64,000 bases of DNA from the NCBI GenBank assembly GCA_020631075.1, contig JAHDHX010000001.1, forward strand, positions 1 to 64,000. The letters run 5' to 3'. Both the position numbers and the translations under genes were made by a program. Below are positions 53,765-62,235 of the stretch, in pieces (position 1 is the first letter of the stretch; every line of letters starts with the position of its first letter). Below the pieces are notes generated by a model. It was not told the origin of the DNA and did not search any database. It saw nothing but the letters and a program-made list of their open reading frames with translations. The DNA is from Candidatus Altimarinota bacterium. Its GTDB lineage: Bacteria; Patescibacteriota; Gracilibacteria; UBA4473.

Positions 53765-54357
53765 TGGGTGACGGGCGAATCTTTGTCGGGGTGGGGAGCT
53801 CGCTGGGGGACGCGGAGGAGACTTTTGCTCAGGCGGAGCGAGCGCTGGCAGCGCGGGGGGTGCGGGTGGTGGCACAGGCGAAAAACCTGAAAAATGCGCC
53901 GATGGGTGGGGTGGCGCTGGAAGAATTCACCAACAGTGTGTGGGAGGTGGCAACGACGCAATCGCCGTGGGAACTGCTGCGGACGTTGCAGGCGGTGGAG
54001 GGGGATTTGGGTCGAGTGCGGACGGTGCGCTGGGGTGACCGTACGCTGGACCTGGATCTGCTGGTGTATGGGGGGCTGGTGCTGAACACGCCTGAGCTGA
54101 CGCTGCCGCACCCGCGGATAGGGGAGCGGGAGTTTGTGCTGGGGCCGTGGGCGGAAATAGTCGATGAGGGGTATGCGGTGGTGGGCGTCGGGGCGGTGCA
54201 CGCGGCGCTGAGGGAACTGAAGGAGGTAGCACAGGAGGTACCAGTTGACCGCAGACAAGTGACGGATAGATTGGCCAGTGATGAAGACTCCCAAAAAACC
54301 AACGAAACGACAGGCGATCAAGGCGGTGCAGACGCTGATCCGATACATTGGGGATGA
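53764..54357 (+). CDS. folK: 6-hydroxymethyl-7,8-dihydropterin pyrophosphokinase
   Basis: 197 residues. HPPK signatures: VGVGSSLGDAEETF at the start, the central KNLKNAPMGG region, and GDRTLDLDLLVYG near 94-106 with the two metal-binding Asp, then LPHPRIGEREFVLGPW. It pyrophosphorylates the pterin in folate synthesis. The C-terminal 35 residues are beyond the usual HPPK end and lie in the 77-bp overlap with folE, so the tail may be an accident of overlap. Confidence 0.93.
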   Translation: MGDGRIFVGVGSSLGDAEETFAQAERALAARGVRVVAQAKNLKNAPMGGVALEEFTNSVWEVATTQSPWELLRTLQAVEGDLGRVRTVRWGDRTLDLDLLVYGGLVLNTPELTLPHPRIGEREFVLGPWAEIVDEGYAVVGVGAVHAALRELKEVAQEVPVDRRQVTDRLASDEDSQKTNETTGDQGGADADPIHWG

Positions 54358-54847
54358 CCCCGAGCGGGAAGGGCTGCTGGAGACGCCTGAGCGGGTGCTG
54401 AAGGCCTATGGTGACCTGTATGGAGGGTATGGGGTGGAGCCAGCGAATGTGCTCAAGACATTTTCGGCGGAGGGGTATGACGATATGATCCTCGTCAAGG
54501 ACATAGAGTATTACAGCGCGTGTGAGCACCATATGGCGCTATTTTATGGGCGGGCGCACGTGGCGTACATCCCCGGGGAGAAGATAACGGGGTTGTCAAA
54601 ACTGCCACGGATAGTGGAAACCTATGCCCGACGGTTGCAAAACCAAGAGCGGATCACCACGCAGATAGCCGACGCGATCGCGGAGAACCTGTCCCCGAAG
54701 GGGGTGGCGGTGATGCTGACTGGGGTGCACACGTGCATGTGCGCGCGGGGGGTGAAGTCACGCGCGGAGACGGTGACGTTTGCGTATCGGGGGGAATTTC
54801 GTGGGGATGATGATCTGGTGGAGCGGTTTGAGGGGTTGGTGGGGTAG
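54281..54847 (+). CDS. folE: GTP cyclohydrolase I
   Basis: 188 residues from the ATG at 54281 (a GTG lies one codon earlier). Canonical zinc-type enzyme: YSACEHHM with Cys and two His ligands/catalytic residues, GLSKLPRIVETYARR, and GVHTCMCARGVK with the second Cys. It opens GTP to dihydroneopterin triphosphate, the first step of folate and pterin synthesis. It overlaps folK by 77 bp. Together with purB-folK it forms a purine/folate unit; folB, folP and folA are not in the window. Confidence 0.96.
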   Translation: MKTPKKPTKRQAIKAVQTLIRYIGDDPEREGLLETPERVLKAYGDLYGGYGVEPANVLKTFSAEGYDDMILVKDIEYYSACEHHMALFYGRAHVAYIPGEKITGLSKLPRIVETYARRLQNQERITTQIADAIAENLSPKGVAVMLTGVHTCMCARGVKSRAETVTFAYRGEFRGDDDLVERFEGLVG

Positions 54848-54884
54848 GGAGAAGAAACTGCCCTGTGAGAAGCGACTGAGGTGC

Positions 54885-55604
54885 TTACCAGAGCATTTCA
54901 AAAATCTGGCGCTGGGTGTCGGCCACGGCGGGGGACTGGATGTGGATGGCGAATGTCTGGGGGGCGAAGGAGACGATGAGGACGGATTGATCCCAGATCA
55001 TAACTTCGTTGTCGGCGTTGAAGAGCTGGGGGTCGATGAGTCGAGTCTGGCGGTGGAACTGGGCGTCGGCGGCGAGGACGGCTTGACCGTGGGGGTCACG
55101 CGGAGAGATGCAACGAAGAAAGATGCCCCGAGCGCAGCGTTGGGCGACGTAGTCGTGGTCGTACTCCGGCCAGTGGTCGCGGATGATGGCGGAGTTGGCG
55201 TAGTTGCAGATCTCCGTGCTGGCGTCGAGGGAGAGCTGGTAGGCGCGCTGGACGGCGAGGAGGCCTTCGTATTGCTGGACGGTGGGGCGACTGGGGGCGG
55301 GGGCGGAGAGCTGGTGTAGGAGGGGGAGGATGGATTCGAGCTCGGCGGTGCGCTGCTGGGTGTCACGCAAGAGTGAGGATGGGTCAACCGCGGCGTAGAG
55401 CCGTGAGCGTGGGGACTGGCCGCGGGTGACGAGCCGCTGGCCGACGAGGCGCTCCAAGATGGTGTAGGTGGTGACGCGGTTAAGCCCCGCGTGCTGCGCG
55501 ACGGCTGCCGCTGTGGACTGGCCCAGGGTGAGGAGCGAGAGGTAAATGGTGGCTTCGCGGGGGGAGTAGCCGAGGGATTCGACAATTGATTGTATGTTTT
55601 TCAT
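54885..55604 (-). CDS. TrmB-family transcriptional regulator
   Basis: 239 residues from the ATG at 55604. N-terminal winged helix (about 5-70: SLGYSPREATIYLSLLTLGQSTAAAVAQHAGLNRVTTYTIL split over two helices) of the TrmB type, a short coiled coil (about 75-100) and a C-terminal domain of about 140 residues with a PLD-like alpha/beta appearance. It is divergent from glnA with about 200 bp between starts, so it is a candidate regulator of glnA or of itself. An earlier in-frame TTG would add six residues. Confidence 0.88.
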   Translation of the reverse strand: MKNIQSIVESLGYSPREATIYLSLLTLGQSTAAAVAQHAGLNRVTTYTILERLVGQRLVTRGQSPRSRLYAAVDPSSLLRDTQQRTAELESILPLLHQLSAPAPSRPTVQQYEGLLAVQRAYQLSLDASTEICNYANSAIIRDHWPEYDHDYVAQRCARGIFLRCISPRDPHGQAVLAADAQFHRQTRLIDPQLFNADNEVMIWDQSVLIVSFAPQTFAIHIQSPAVADTQRQIFEMLW

Positions 55605-55803
55605 GTTTTTATTTTTAGGCAATTTATAATAAAAGTGACAGGAGGAGGTGAAAGGGGTTTTGGGTGGGGGGCGGGGTGTTGTAAATTTTTTCTACAGTAA
55701 AAATAGGGCTCGAATAATATGATGTAAAGCATATGGTATGGGGCGTGTTGGTTGTTTCTCTTTTTTTCTTCTCTCTTCTTTATTTTTTAGAATTTCTTTT
55801 CAC
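55605..55803. promoter_or_regulatory. Intergenic control region of the regulator gene and glnA
   Basis: The 200-bp gap is AT-rich near 55681-55740. It contains TTTTT-CTACAGT-AAAAA (55686-55702), a symmetric AT stretch, and TATGAT (55718-55723), a possible -10 box for glnA without a good -35. The leader just before glnA is almost pure pyrimidine (TTTCTCTTTTTTTCTTCTCTC). Operator sites for the TrmB-type regulator would be expected here. Confidence 0.45.
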
Positions 55804-57252
55804 ATGATGAATGTACTCAACCCGTTGCTGGAGCTGACATACCCTGAGTTGCAGCAAAAAAATATGACGATAAAAGAAGCCCAAGCGGCTGGGAAAAAGA
55901 CCCTCGAAAAGGACTGCATCAAGGCGCTGAAGTCTGAAACGGGGGTGAAGGCGGTGACGGTGGCCTTTTGTGACATTGAGGGGAAGCTGCATATGTTGGA
56001 CTATGATAAGGAGTTTTTCTTGGGGGGGTATGACAACCTAACGTTTGATGGCTCGTCGGTGCGGGGGTTTAGTGAGCTGGAGCAGTCTGACTTGCGGCTG
56101 GTGCCTGACTGGGGGTCGATGCGGTATTTGCCAGCGGACGTCTTTGGCCCTGGGAAGGTGCTGCTGTTTGGGTTTGTGTGTAACCATGATGGGACGTACT
56201 TTGCGAGTGATTACCGTGGGCAGCTGAAAGCGGCGACGGAGAAAATCGGTAAAAAATATGGGTATACCATCCTGACGGCGCCTGAGGTGGAGGGGTTTGT
56301 TTTTAACGGTGAAGATGCGGAAGCGTATTATCACCAAGAGGAGGGGTTTGAGTTTGTGACGCAGGGGGGGTACTTCAACGCGTTGCCTCAAGATGATCTG
56401 CGAACCTTCATTGACAAGGTGGCGGAAGTGCAACGGGCGATGGCTTTTGAAAATGAGAAAGACCATGGGGAGGTGGCACCGTCACAGTTTGAAATTAATT
56501 TCAAATATGGAGAGGTGCTGATGACGTGTGACCAGATCATGCTTTACAAACTTATTTGTCGCCAAGTGGCGAAGCTGATGGGCTTTACGGCGAGCTTCCT
56601 GCCCAAACCTGTGGCGGGGATCAACGGGAGTGGGATGCACTGTAATATGTCGATGACGAAGGGAGGGAAGAACATTTTTTATGATAAGAAGGACGACAAT
56701 AAAATCTCAGAGTTGGCGTATCAGTTCCTCTACGGCATCTTGGCCCATGCGAAGGGGTTGAACTTGATCATTAACCCGAGTGTGAACGCGTATCGCCGCC
56801 TTGACCCGAACTTTGAGGCACCCAACGAGATAAAATACTCAGCGTGTGACCGTGGGTCGATGGTGCGGATCCCGCTGGGGAATGAGAAGTCGGCCCGCAT
56901 TGAGGTGCGGTCGGTGGCGCCAGATGCGAACCCTTACCTGACGAAGCTGATCCTGGTGGAGGCGGGGATGTCGGCGGTGGAGGCGAGTAAAAAAGAGTAC
57001 AAGTCGCTGACGGCGACCGTGGACGCCAAGCCGACAAAGAAGCTGCACGGAACGATGCATGAGGCGCTGGTGTCTTATGGTCGGAGTAGTTTTGTGCGGT
57101 CGGTGATGGGGGACCACGGGTTTGAGCAGTTCTTGGAGATGAAGCAAGAGAAGGCGGATCGTGCACCGAAGCACCTCGGGACGATCGTCAAAACGGATGA
57201 GGTGCGGTTTCACCATGAGGTGTGTAACCAGATCCTCTGGAAGGAGTTTTAG
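55804..57252 (+). CDS. glnA: Glutamine synthetase type I
   Basis: 482 residues. GS signatures: DGSSVRGFSELEQSDL near 75, the metal-site AFENEKDHGEVAPSQFEI, GINGSGMHCNMS, NPSVNAYRRLDPNFEAP, and RSVAPDANPYL with the glutamate-binding Arg. It makes glutamine from glutamate, ammonia and ATP. The length and blocks fit GSI; no obvious adenylylation site (NLYDLP-type) is seen near the C-terminus, so regulation is probably transcriptional. Two adjacent ATG codons (55804 and 55807) are possible starts. Ends with a terminator. Confidence 0.95.
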   Translation: MMNVLNPLLELTYPELQQKNMTIKEAQAAGKKTLEKDCIKALKSETGVKAVTVAFCDIEGKLHMLDYDKEFFLGGYDNLTFDGSSVRGFSELEQSDLRLVPDWGSMRYLPADVFGPGKVLLFGFVCNHDGTYFASDYRGQLKAATEKIGKKYGYTILTAPEVEGFVFNGEDAEAYYHQEEGFEFVTQGGYFNALPQDDLRTFIDKVAEVQRAMAFENEKDHGEVAPSQFEINFKYGEVLMTCDQIMLYKLICRQVAKLMGFTASFLPKPVAGINGSGMHCNMSMTKGGKNIFYDKKDDNKISELAYQFLYGILAHAKGLNLIINPSVNAYRRLDPNFEAPNEIKYSACDRGSMVRIPLGNEKSARIEVRSVAPDANPYLTKLILVEAGMSAVEASKKEYKSLTATVDAKPTKKLHGTMHEALVSYGRSSFVRSVMGDHGFEQFLEMKQEKADRAPKHLGTIVKTDEVRFHHEVCNQILWKEF

Positions 57253-57286
57253 GGGGAATCTTGGGGGATCTGTCGATAAGGGGGAG

Positions 57287-57324
57287 GCCTCTGCGGCTCT
57301 GTAAAGAGCGGTGGGGGCTTTTTT
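57287..57324 (+). terminator. Terminator of glnA
   Basis: A 14-bp stem with one mismatch and three G-T pairs (57287-57300 against 57305-57318), loop GTAA, then six T. Confidence 0.8.
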
Positions 57325-57403
57325 CATTGTGTGACTGTGGGAGGGGAAAAGGCAGGGAAAGAGCTACTTAGATGGGTTTTGCGGGAAATGGTAAAAAAAG
57401 GGT

Positions 57404-57431
57404 TTGACAGGGGGCGGGGGGTGGTTACATT
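57404..57431 (+). promoter_or_regulatory. Promoter of the rplP-rplO operon
   Basis: TTGACA (57404-57409), 16 bp, TACATT (57426-57431), nearly the same as the infA operon promoter. The leader to rplP is about 235 nt and holds a small open frame (57549-57653). Apart from these and the glnA terminator, nothing else is visible in the gene-free stretch 57253-57673. Confidence 0.75.
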
Positions 57432-57548
57432 CGGCCAGCTCTTTTGCCCACGGAAACTCTCTGTGATCGGTGGTAGGTAAGGTTTAGGTTATGATAGGTG
57501 GTCCTTTGGGGCTGTGCTGTGTGATCTAGGCGGGGTCTGAAAAAGGGC

Positions 57549-57653
57549 TTGGCTCAAAAAATTGAGCGTCATGACTACTTCCAAGTGACCAAGAGAAAGT
57601 CTCGTGGCAAAAATGATATTGCTTTGTTTGTGCGCTCAAAACTGGGTGCCTGA
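57549..57653 (+). CDS. Possible 34-residue basic leader protein before rplP
   Basis: An open frame starting at TTG (57549), ending TGA 20 bp before rplP. It encodes a basic peptide with [18 protein letters not shown] and a hydrophobic end ([11 protein letters not shown]). Composition is ribosomal-protein-like, but it matches none that I recognise. The weak TTG start and missing ATG make it uncertain; it could also be a leader or the remnant of a ribosomal gene. Confidence 0.35.
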   Translation: MAQKIERHDYFQVTKRKSRGKNDIALFVRSKLGA

Positions 57654-57673
57654 CTCCAACCAACATCTCATCT

Positions 57674-58090
57674 ATGCTTCAGCCTAAGAAGACTAAATTC
57701 CGCCGCACTCATCGCTTGCGTTCGCAAGGGAAGGGGATAGCGCGTCGCGGGGCAACGATTGCTTTCGGGACGATCGCCCTGAAGGCGGTGACTGGGGGGG
57801 AGATTACTTCGCGGCAGATAGAGGCGGCTCGTCGGACAATTACGCGGACGCTCAAGCGGGGGGGGAAGGTGTGGATTCGTGTATTCCCTGACCGAGTGGT
57901 AACCGCCAAGGGGGCGGAGGTGCCGATGGGTTCTGGGAAAGGGGCGCCTGACTACTGGGTGCAGCAGGTTCATCCTGGTCGAGTACTCTTTGAGGTGGCG
58001 GGGGTCGACGAAGAGACAATGCGACACGCGTTGTCATTGGCGGCGTATAAATTGCCGTTTAAGTGTAAGGTTGTAACTCCTGAACTTTAA
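57674..58090 (+). CDS. rplP: Ribosomal protein uL16
   Basis: 138 residues. Starts [14 protein letters not shown] and has the ARR..(T)R block with KVWIRVFPD and the [14 protein letters not shown] segment near the peptidyl transferase centre. First recognisable gene of the operon; rpsC, rplV and other S10 genes that usually precede it are absent here. The leader is CCAACCAACATCTCATCT. Confidence 0.97.
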   Translation: MLQPKKTKFRRTHRLRSQGKGIARRGATIAFGTIALKAVTGGEITSRQIEAARRTITRTLKRGGKVWIRVFPDRVVTAKGAEVPMGSGKGAPDYWVQQVHPGRVLFEVAGVDEETMRHALSLAAYKLPFKCKVVTPEL

Positions 58091-58091
58091 T

Positions 58092-58298
58092 ATGACTATT
58101 CAAGAAATACGACAATTGACGTTGAAAAAGCTCTGGGTGAAAATCCGTGAGATGCGTCGCGAGCTGGCTGCGCTGCGATTCCACGCGGCGACGGGACAGA
58201 ACCAAGACACGGCCAAGGTGTCGAAAGCAAAAAAAACGATTGCGCGGATGCTGGCGGTGGCGCAGGAAAAGCAAGTTGTAACTGATACTCAAGCATGA
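58092..58298 (+). CDS. rpmC: Ribosomal protein uL29
   Basis: 68 residues, two helices: IQEIRQLTLKKLWVKI and REMRRELAALRFHAATGQ, matching the L29 pattern (E.R.L....L). Overlaps rpsQ by ATGA. Confidence 0.94.
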   Translation: MTIQEIRQLTLKKLWVKIREMRRELAALRFHAATGQNQDTAKVSKAKKTIARMLAVAQEKQVVTDTQA

Positions 58299-58540
58299 TT
58301 ACGAAAAAAGGTGCGGTTGTGAAAATCTCTGGCCAGAAGACGGTCAAGGTGGAGGTGCATGAATATCGTGCGCATCCGAAATATAAAAAGCGGTACCGTG
58401 TGACTAAGCGTTTTCTGGTGCATGATGAAACGGAAAAAGCGAAGATGGGTGATACGGTGACGATTGCGCCGTGTAAGCCTGTGTCAAAACAGAAAGCCTG
58501 GGTGCTGGTGTCGGTTGATTCTTCAGAGCCAACTGAATAA
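58295..58540 (+). CDS. rpsQ: Ribosomal protein uS17
   Basis: 81 residues, an OB fold with [22 protein letters not shown] and the [19 protein letters not shown] block. The TAA stop shares its last base with the rplN ATG. Confidence 0.95.
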   Translation: MITKKGAVVKISGQKTVKVEVHEYRAHPKYKKRYRVTKRFLVHDETEKAKMGDTVTIAPCKPVSKQKAWVLVSVDSSEPTE

Positions 58541-58908
58541 TGATCCAACATATGACCCGTTTGCGAGTGGCTGACAATACTGGAGCCAAGTATGTGATGT
58601 GCATCAAAGTGCTGGGGGGGTCAAAGCGACGGTATGCGCGTGTGGGGGACGTGATCATCTGTAGCGTGAAGCAGGCTTCGCCAAAGGGGGTGGTGAAAAA
58701 GAAGTCTGTGCAGCGAGCGGTGGTGGTGCGCCAAAAGTCAACGATCAAGCGTAAAGATGGTTCGGCGCTACGGTTTGATGAAAACGCGGTGGTGATCATT
58801 AACCCTGAGGGGCAGCCGAAGGGCACGCGGGTGTTTGGCCCGGTGGCGCGTGAGCTGCGGGGGCGGGGGTACCAAAAAATTGTTTCTCTTGCACCTGAAG
58901 TCGTATGA
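58540..58908 (+). CDS. rplN: Ribosomal protein uL14
   Basis: 122 residues. Starts [17 protein letters not shown], matching the family, so the ATG at 58540 and not the later one is the start. Ends in [17 protein letters not shown]. Confidence 0.97.
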   Translation: MIQHMTRLRVADNTGAKYVMCIKVLGGSKRRYARVGDVIICSVKQASPKGVVKKKSVQRAVVVRQKSTIKRKDGSALRFDENAVVIINPEGQPKGTRVFGPVARELRGRGYQKIVSLAPEVV

Positions 58909-59249
58909 AGATCCTCGTAGGGGACACTGTCGTTGTCCGAACTGGTAAAGATAAAGGGAAAACTGGCAAAGTGCTAGCTTTCACGAAAGATAAAAAACGT
59001 GTGCTGGTAGAAGGGGTGGGGGCGGTGATAAAGCACGTGAAGCCGCGACAAGGAGCGGAGGGGGGGCGCGTGGAAACATTTGCGCCGATAGATGTCTCGA
59101 ACGTGGGGGTGTTGGACGAGAAGTCTGGGAAGGCTTCACGGGTGGGGTATAGCTTTGACAAAGCGGGGGTGAAGTCGCGGATGCTGAAGAGTACGGGGGC
59201 GGTGCTGCCGAATAATTTCAGCCGATCAACTAAAGGTAAAACTGTCTAG
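58905..59249 (+). CDS. rplX: Ribosomal protein uL24
   Basis: 114 residues with an N-terminal KOW motif ([20 protein letters not shown]). Overlaps rplN by ATGA. Confidence 0.96.
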   Translation: MKILVGDTVVVRTGKDKGKTGKVLAFTKDKKRVLVEGVGAVIKHVKPRQGAEGGRVETFAPIDVSNVGVLDEKSGKASRVGYSFDKAGVKSRMLKSTGAVLPNNFSRSTKGKTV

Positions 59250-59251
59250 CC

Positions 59252-59824
59252 ATGATTACTGATTCACGATTGTATGACGCGTATATGACTGAGGTTCGAC
59301 CTCAGCTCATGAAAGACCTTGGCATTACGAATGCGATGGAGGTGCCGCGGGTAGAAAAAGTGGTGATTAACGTTGGTATGGGATCATACTTACGGAAGCT
59401 CAATTCAAAGGATTACTCCTTTGTGCTCGATAACATTACCAATATTGCGGGGCAAAAGCCCGTGGTGCAAAAAGCGAAGCTGTCGGTGTCGAACTTTAAG
59501 CTCCGTGAAGGGCAGCCAGTCGGGGTGTCGGTGACGCTGCGCAAGAAGGCGGCGTATAACTTCCTCGATAAACTGATTAACATTGTCTACCCGCGGGTGC
59601 GGGACTTCCGTGGGGTGCGCTCAGTGTGCTTTGATAAATTTGGAAACTGTAGTGTGGGATTTAAAGATCACACGGTGTTTCCTGAAGGGAAGTTGCCTGA
59701 AGATAGTCGGAAAATCCATGGTGTGCAGGTTACTATTGTGACCTCGGCCACAGACAAAGATGGAGCGAAGGCGCTGCTGGATGCGTTTAGTTTCCCGTTC
59801 ATTAAACCAGTAACTCAAGCTTAA
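59252..59824 (+). CDS. rplE: Ribosomal protein uL5
   Basis: 190 residues. [15 protein letters not shown] start block, the central [10 protein letters not shown] and the PRVRDFRGV segment are present. It binds 5S rRNA. Confidence 0.97.
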   Translation: MITDSRLYDAYMTEVRPQLMKDLGITNAMEVPRVEKVVINVGMGSYLRKLNSKDYSFVLDNITNIAGQKPVVQKAKLSVSNFKLREGQPVGVSVTLRKKAAYNFLDKLINIVYPRVRDFRGVRSVCFDKFGNCSVGFKDHTVFPEGKLPEDSRKIHGVQVTIVTSATDKDGAKALLDAFSFPFIKPVTQA

Positions 59825-59826
59825 AT

Positions 59827-60051
59827 ATGGTACGCAAAGCAATTGTTCACAAGTCGACGAAATTTATGGAGCGGGTGATCCGCGCGCGGAAGGAGGGCCG
59901 CAAGGTGGCGAAGTCCACGCGGGCGTATAATCGCTGTGCTTTATGTGGTCGTGCGCGGGGGTATATGCGTGATTTTGGAATTTGCCGGTGTTGTTTCCGT
60001 GAACTGGCGGAACAGGGAATGATCCCTGGTGTGCGTAAGTCTTCTTGGTAA
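59827..60051 (+). CDS. rpsN: Ribosomal protein uS14, zinc type
   Basis: 74 residues with [20 protein letters not shown] split into two Cys pairs (zinc finger) and the usual C-terminal PGVRKSSW. The zinc form is slightly longer at its N-terminus than usual (61 residues in most). Confidence 0.96.
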   Translation: MVRKAIVHKSTKFMERVIRARKEGRKVAKSTRAYNRCALCGRARGYMRDFGICRCCFRELAEQGMIPGVRKSSW

Positions 60052-60066
60052 AAAATTGATTGAACT

Positions 60067-60441
60067 ATGACTGATCCTATTGCTGACTTTTTGACTCGGA
60101 TGCGGAACGCCCAAATGGTGAACCGTGCAGAGATCTCTGTGCCATTTTCTAAGTTGAAACTGGCAATCGCTGAAACTATGAAAAAGAACCGCTTTGTGGC
60201 GGACGTCTCAACTGATAAATCCGGGAAATTTCCGAAACTGGTGGTAAAGTTTGCTGAGAAGAAACTCTCACTCAAGCGAGTGTCCAAGCCTGGGCAGCGG
60301 ATTTACAAGAGTTCTGAGTCACTGCGAAAAGTGAAGAATGGGTTTGGATGTTTGATTGTTTCGACGCCTCTGGGGGTGATGACGGGGTATGAAGCGCGAG
60401 CGAAAAATGTGGGAGGGGAAGTACTTTGTGAAGTGAGTTAA
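60067..60441 (+). CDS. rpsH: Ribosomal protein uS8
   Basis: 124 residues. Starts MTDPIADFLTRMRNAQM and ends with the conserved STPLGVMTGYEARAKNVGGE block. Confidence 0.97.
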   Translation: MTDPIADFLTRMRNAQMVNRAEISVPFSKLKLAIAETMKKNRFVADVSTDKSGKFPKLVVKFAEKKLSLKRVSKPGQRIYKSSESLRKVKNGFGCLIVSTPLGVMTGYEARAKNVGGEVLCEVS

Positions 60442-60443
60442 TC

Positions 60444-60992
60444 ATGAGTCGTATAGGAAAAAAGCCGTTATCGATCCCTGCGGGGGTGACATTCCAGATA
60501 GATGGGAATGTGATCACTGTAAAAGGTCCGAAAGGGGAAATGTCGCAGGCGTTTGAGCCTGAGTATGTGTCTATTACCCAAGATGATGGCACGGTGACGG
60601 TGAACCGTAACGACGACACCAAGCCCGCACGGTCGCGACACGGTTTGTATCGTTCATTGATTCAAAATTTATTTGTGGGGGTGACGGATGGGTTTGCGAA
60701 GACTTTGGAGATCCGTGGGGTGGGGTACCGCGCGGCGTTGCAAGGGACAACTTTGGTATTGAATCTTGGGTATTCGCACCCGATTAATTATGAGTTGCCA
60801 CAAGGAATCGAAGTGAAGTTTAATGAGAAGGAAAATAATGTGTTTACGGTGAGTGGAATCGACAAACAACAAGTGGGGCAAGTGGCAGCGGAGATTCGTT
60901 CGTTCCGCAAGCCTGAACCATATAAAGGGAAGGGAATTCGCTACCAAGATGAATATGTGGCGCGTAAAGCTGGTAAATCTGTGAAAGCATGA
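60444..60992 (+). CDS. rplF: Ribosomal protein uL6
   Basis: 182 residues, two related domains. [14 protein letters not shown] start and the C-terminal [17 protein letters not shown] block. Overlaps rplR by ATGA. Confidence 0.97.
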   Translation: MSRIGKKPLSIPAGVTFQIDGNVITVKGPKGEMSQAFEPEYVSITQDDGTVTVNRNDDTKPARSRHGLYRSLIQNLFVGVTDGFAKTLEIRGVGYRAALQGTTLVLNLGYSHPINYELPQGIEVKFNEKENNVFTVSGIDKQQVGQVAAEIRSFRKPEPYKGKGIRYQDEYVARKAGKSVKA

Positions 60993-61327
60993 GTAATACT
61001 ACAACTAATCTTCGGCAGGCTCGGGCTCGGCGTACGCACGCGAAAGCGCGTATTGCGGGGCGGCCACGGCTGGTGGTGTTTCGTTCGAATAAGTACATTA
61101 CGGCGCAGTTGATGGATGACGCGACGGGCAAAATAGTCTGTGGGGCGAGCAGCAAAGGCCTGAAAGGTACGGGCACTGAACGAGCCGCTGCCGTCGGAAA
61201 ACAAGTGGCGGAAAAAGCCAAAGCGGCCAAAGTGGAAGCGGTGGCGTTTGACCGGAATGGGTTTTTGTATCACGGCCAAGTGAAAGCACTGGCTGACGCG
61301 GCTCGTGAAGCGGGCTTGTCCTTCTAA
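60989..61327 (+). CDS. rplR: Ribosomal protein uL18
   Basis: 112 residues. [23 protein letters not shown] start and the C-terminal [24 protein letters not shown] block. It binds 5S rRNA. Confidence 0.96.
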   Translation: MSNTTTNLRQARARRTHAKARIAGRPRLVVFRSNKYITAQLMDDATGKIVCGASSKGLKGTGTERAAAVGKQVAEKAKAAKVEAVAFDRNGFLYHGQVKALADAAREAGLSF

Positions 61328-61342
61328 GTTTACCTACACAAT

Positions 61343-62221
61343 ATGACTGAAGAAACAACGGCACCAAAGACAGAAGCAGCGGCACCAGTGGCTGATAAAC
61401 CTGCGGCAACTGAAACGACTGAGAAGAAGCCAGAAGGCAAAGCTGCCGGTGAAGGCCGAGGCGCACGGGGTGGGCGCGGTGGAGGCCGAGGACGTGGACG
61501 CCGTGGGGGAGGGCGCGGGCGACGAACGCGTGAGCCGAAAGAATTTGAAGAGACAATTTTGCAAATTGACCGTGTGACGCGAGTGACCCGTGGGGGGCGA
61601 CAGCTGCGGTTCCGTGTGTCGGTGGTAATCGGTGACCGTAAAGGTCGAGTGGGACTGGGGATCGGGAAATCGTCTGAAGTGCTGGGGGGGATCCGTAAGG
61701 CGGTGTCGATGGCGAAGAAGAACCTCGTGAAGGTGCCGATCTATGGGGAAACAATTCCGCATAATGTGCAGTCGAAATTTAAGGCTTCGCAAGTGACGCT
61801 GATGCCCGCCCAAGAGGGGAAAGGGGTGATTGCTGGGGGATCGGTGCGGAAGATTTTGGACTTGGCGGGCGTGAAAAACGTGCTGTCAAAGATGCACGGA
61901 TCGCGTAACCCGATCAACACGGCGAAGGCGACGTTGATTGCTTTGAAAGAGTTGGAGCAGCAAGCGCCACCGCACATTCGCAATCAGAAAAAGCAAGAAG
62001 CTAATGGGGAAGCGGGTCAGGGCGCAGTGAAGGCTGAAGCCAGCAAGCCAGCGAAAAAGAAGGCGGCCCCGAAAGTGAAAGCTGAAGCGGCGGAGAAAAC
62101 CAAGACTGCAGCGGTAGATAAGCAAGAAGCGTCAGCCGTGAAAAAATCAGCTCCGAAGAAGGCTATGGATAAGGCAGCAGAAAAGTCTGCGCCTGAGGCT
62201 GAGAACCCGACTGAAGCATAA
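61343..62221 (+). CDS. rpsE: Ribosomal protein uS5 with long N- and C-terminal extensions
   Basis: 292 residues instead of about 165. The S5 core is at about 65-215 (FEETILQIDRVTRV, FRVSVVIGDRKGRVG, and the second-domain GSVRKILDLAGVKNVLSK). Before it is a Gly-Arg-rich tract (about 33-60, RGG/GRGR repeats) and after it an Ala-Lys-rich tail of about 75 residues (KPAKKKAAPK-like repeats) that resembles histone H1-type basic tails. Such extensions could bind rRNA or drive assembly. The next gene is rplO; rpmD (uL30) is missing, as known for CPR. Confidence 0.95.
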   Translation: MTEETTAPKTEAAAPVADKPAATETTEKKPEGKAAGEGRGARGGRGGGRGRGRRGGGRGRRTREPKEFEETILQIDRVTRVTRGGRQLRFRVSVVIGDRKGRVGLGIGKSSEVLGGIRKAVSMAKKNLVKVPIYGETIPHNVQSKFKASQVTLMPAQEGKGVIAGGSVRKILDLAGVKNVLSKMHGSRNPINTAKATLIALKELEQQAPPHIRNQKKQEANGEAGQGAVKAEASKPAKKKAAPKVKAEAAEKTKTAAVDKQEASAVKKSAPKKAMDKAAEKSAPEAENPTEA

Positions 62222-62235
62222 CCCACAACCCAACC

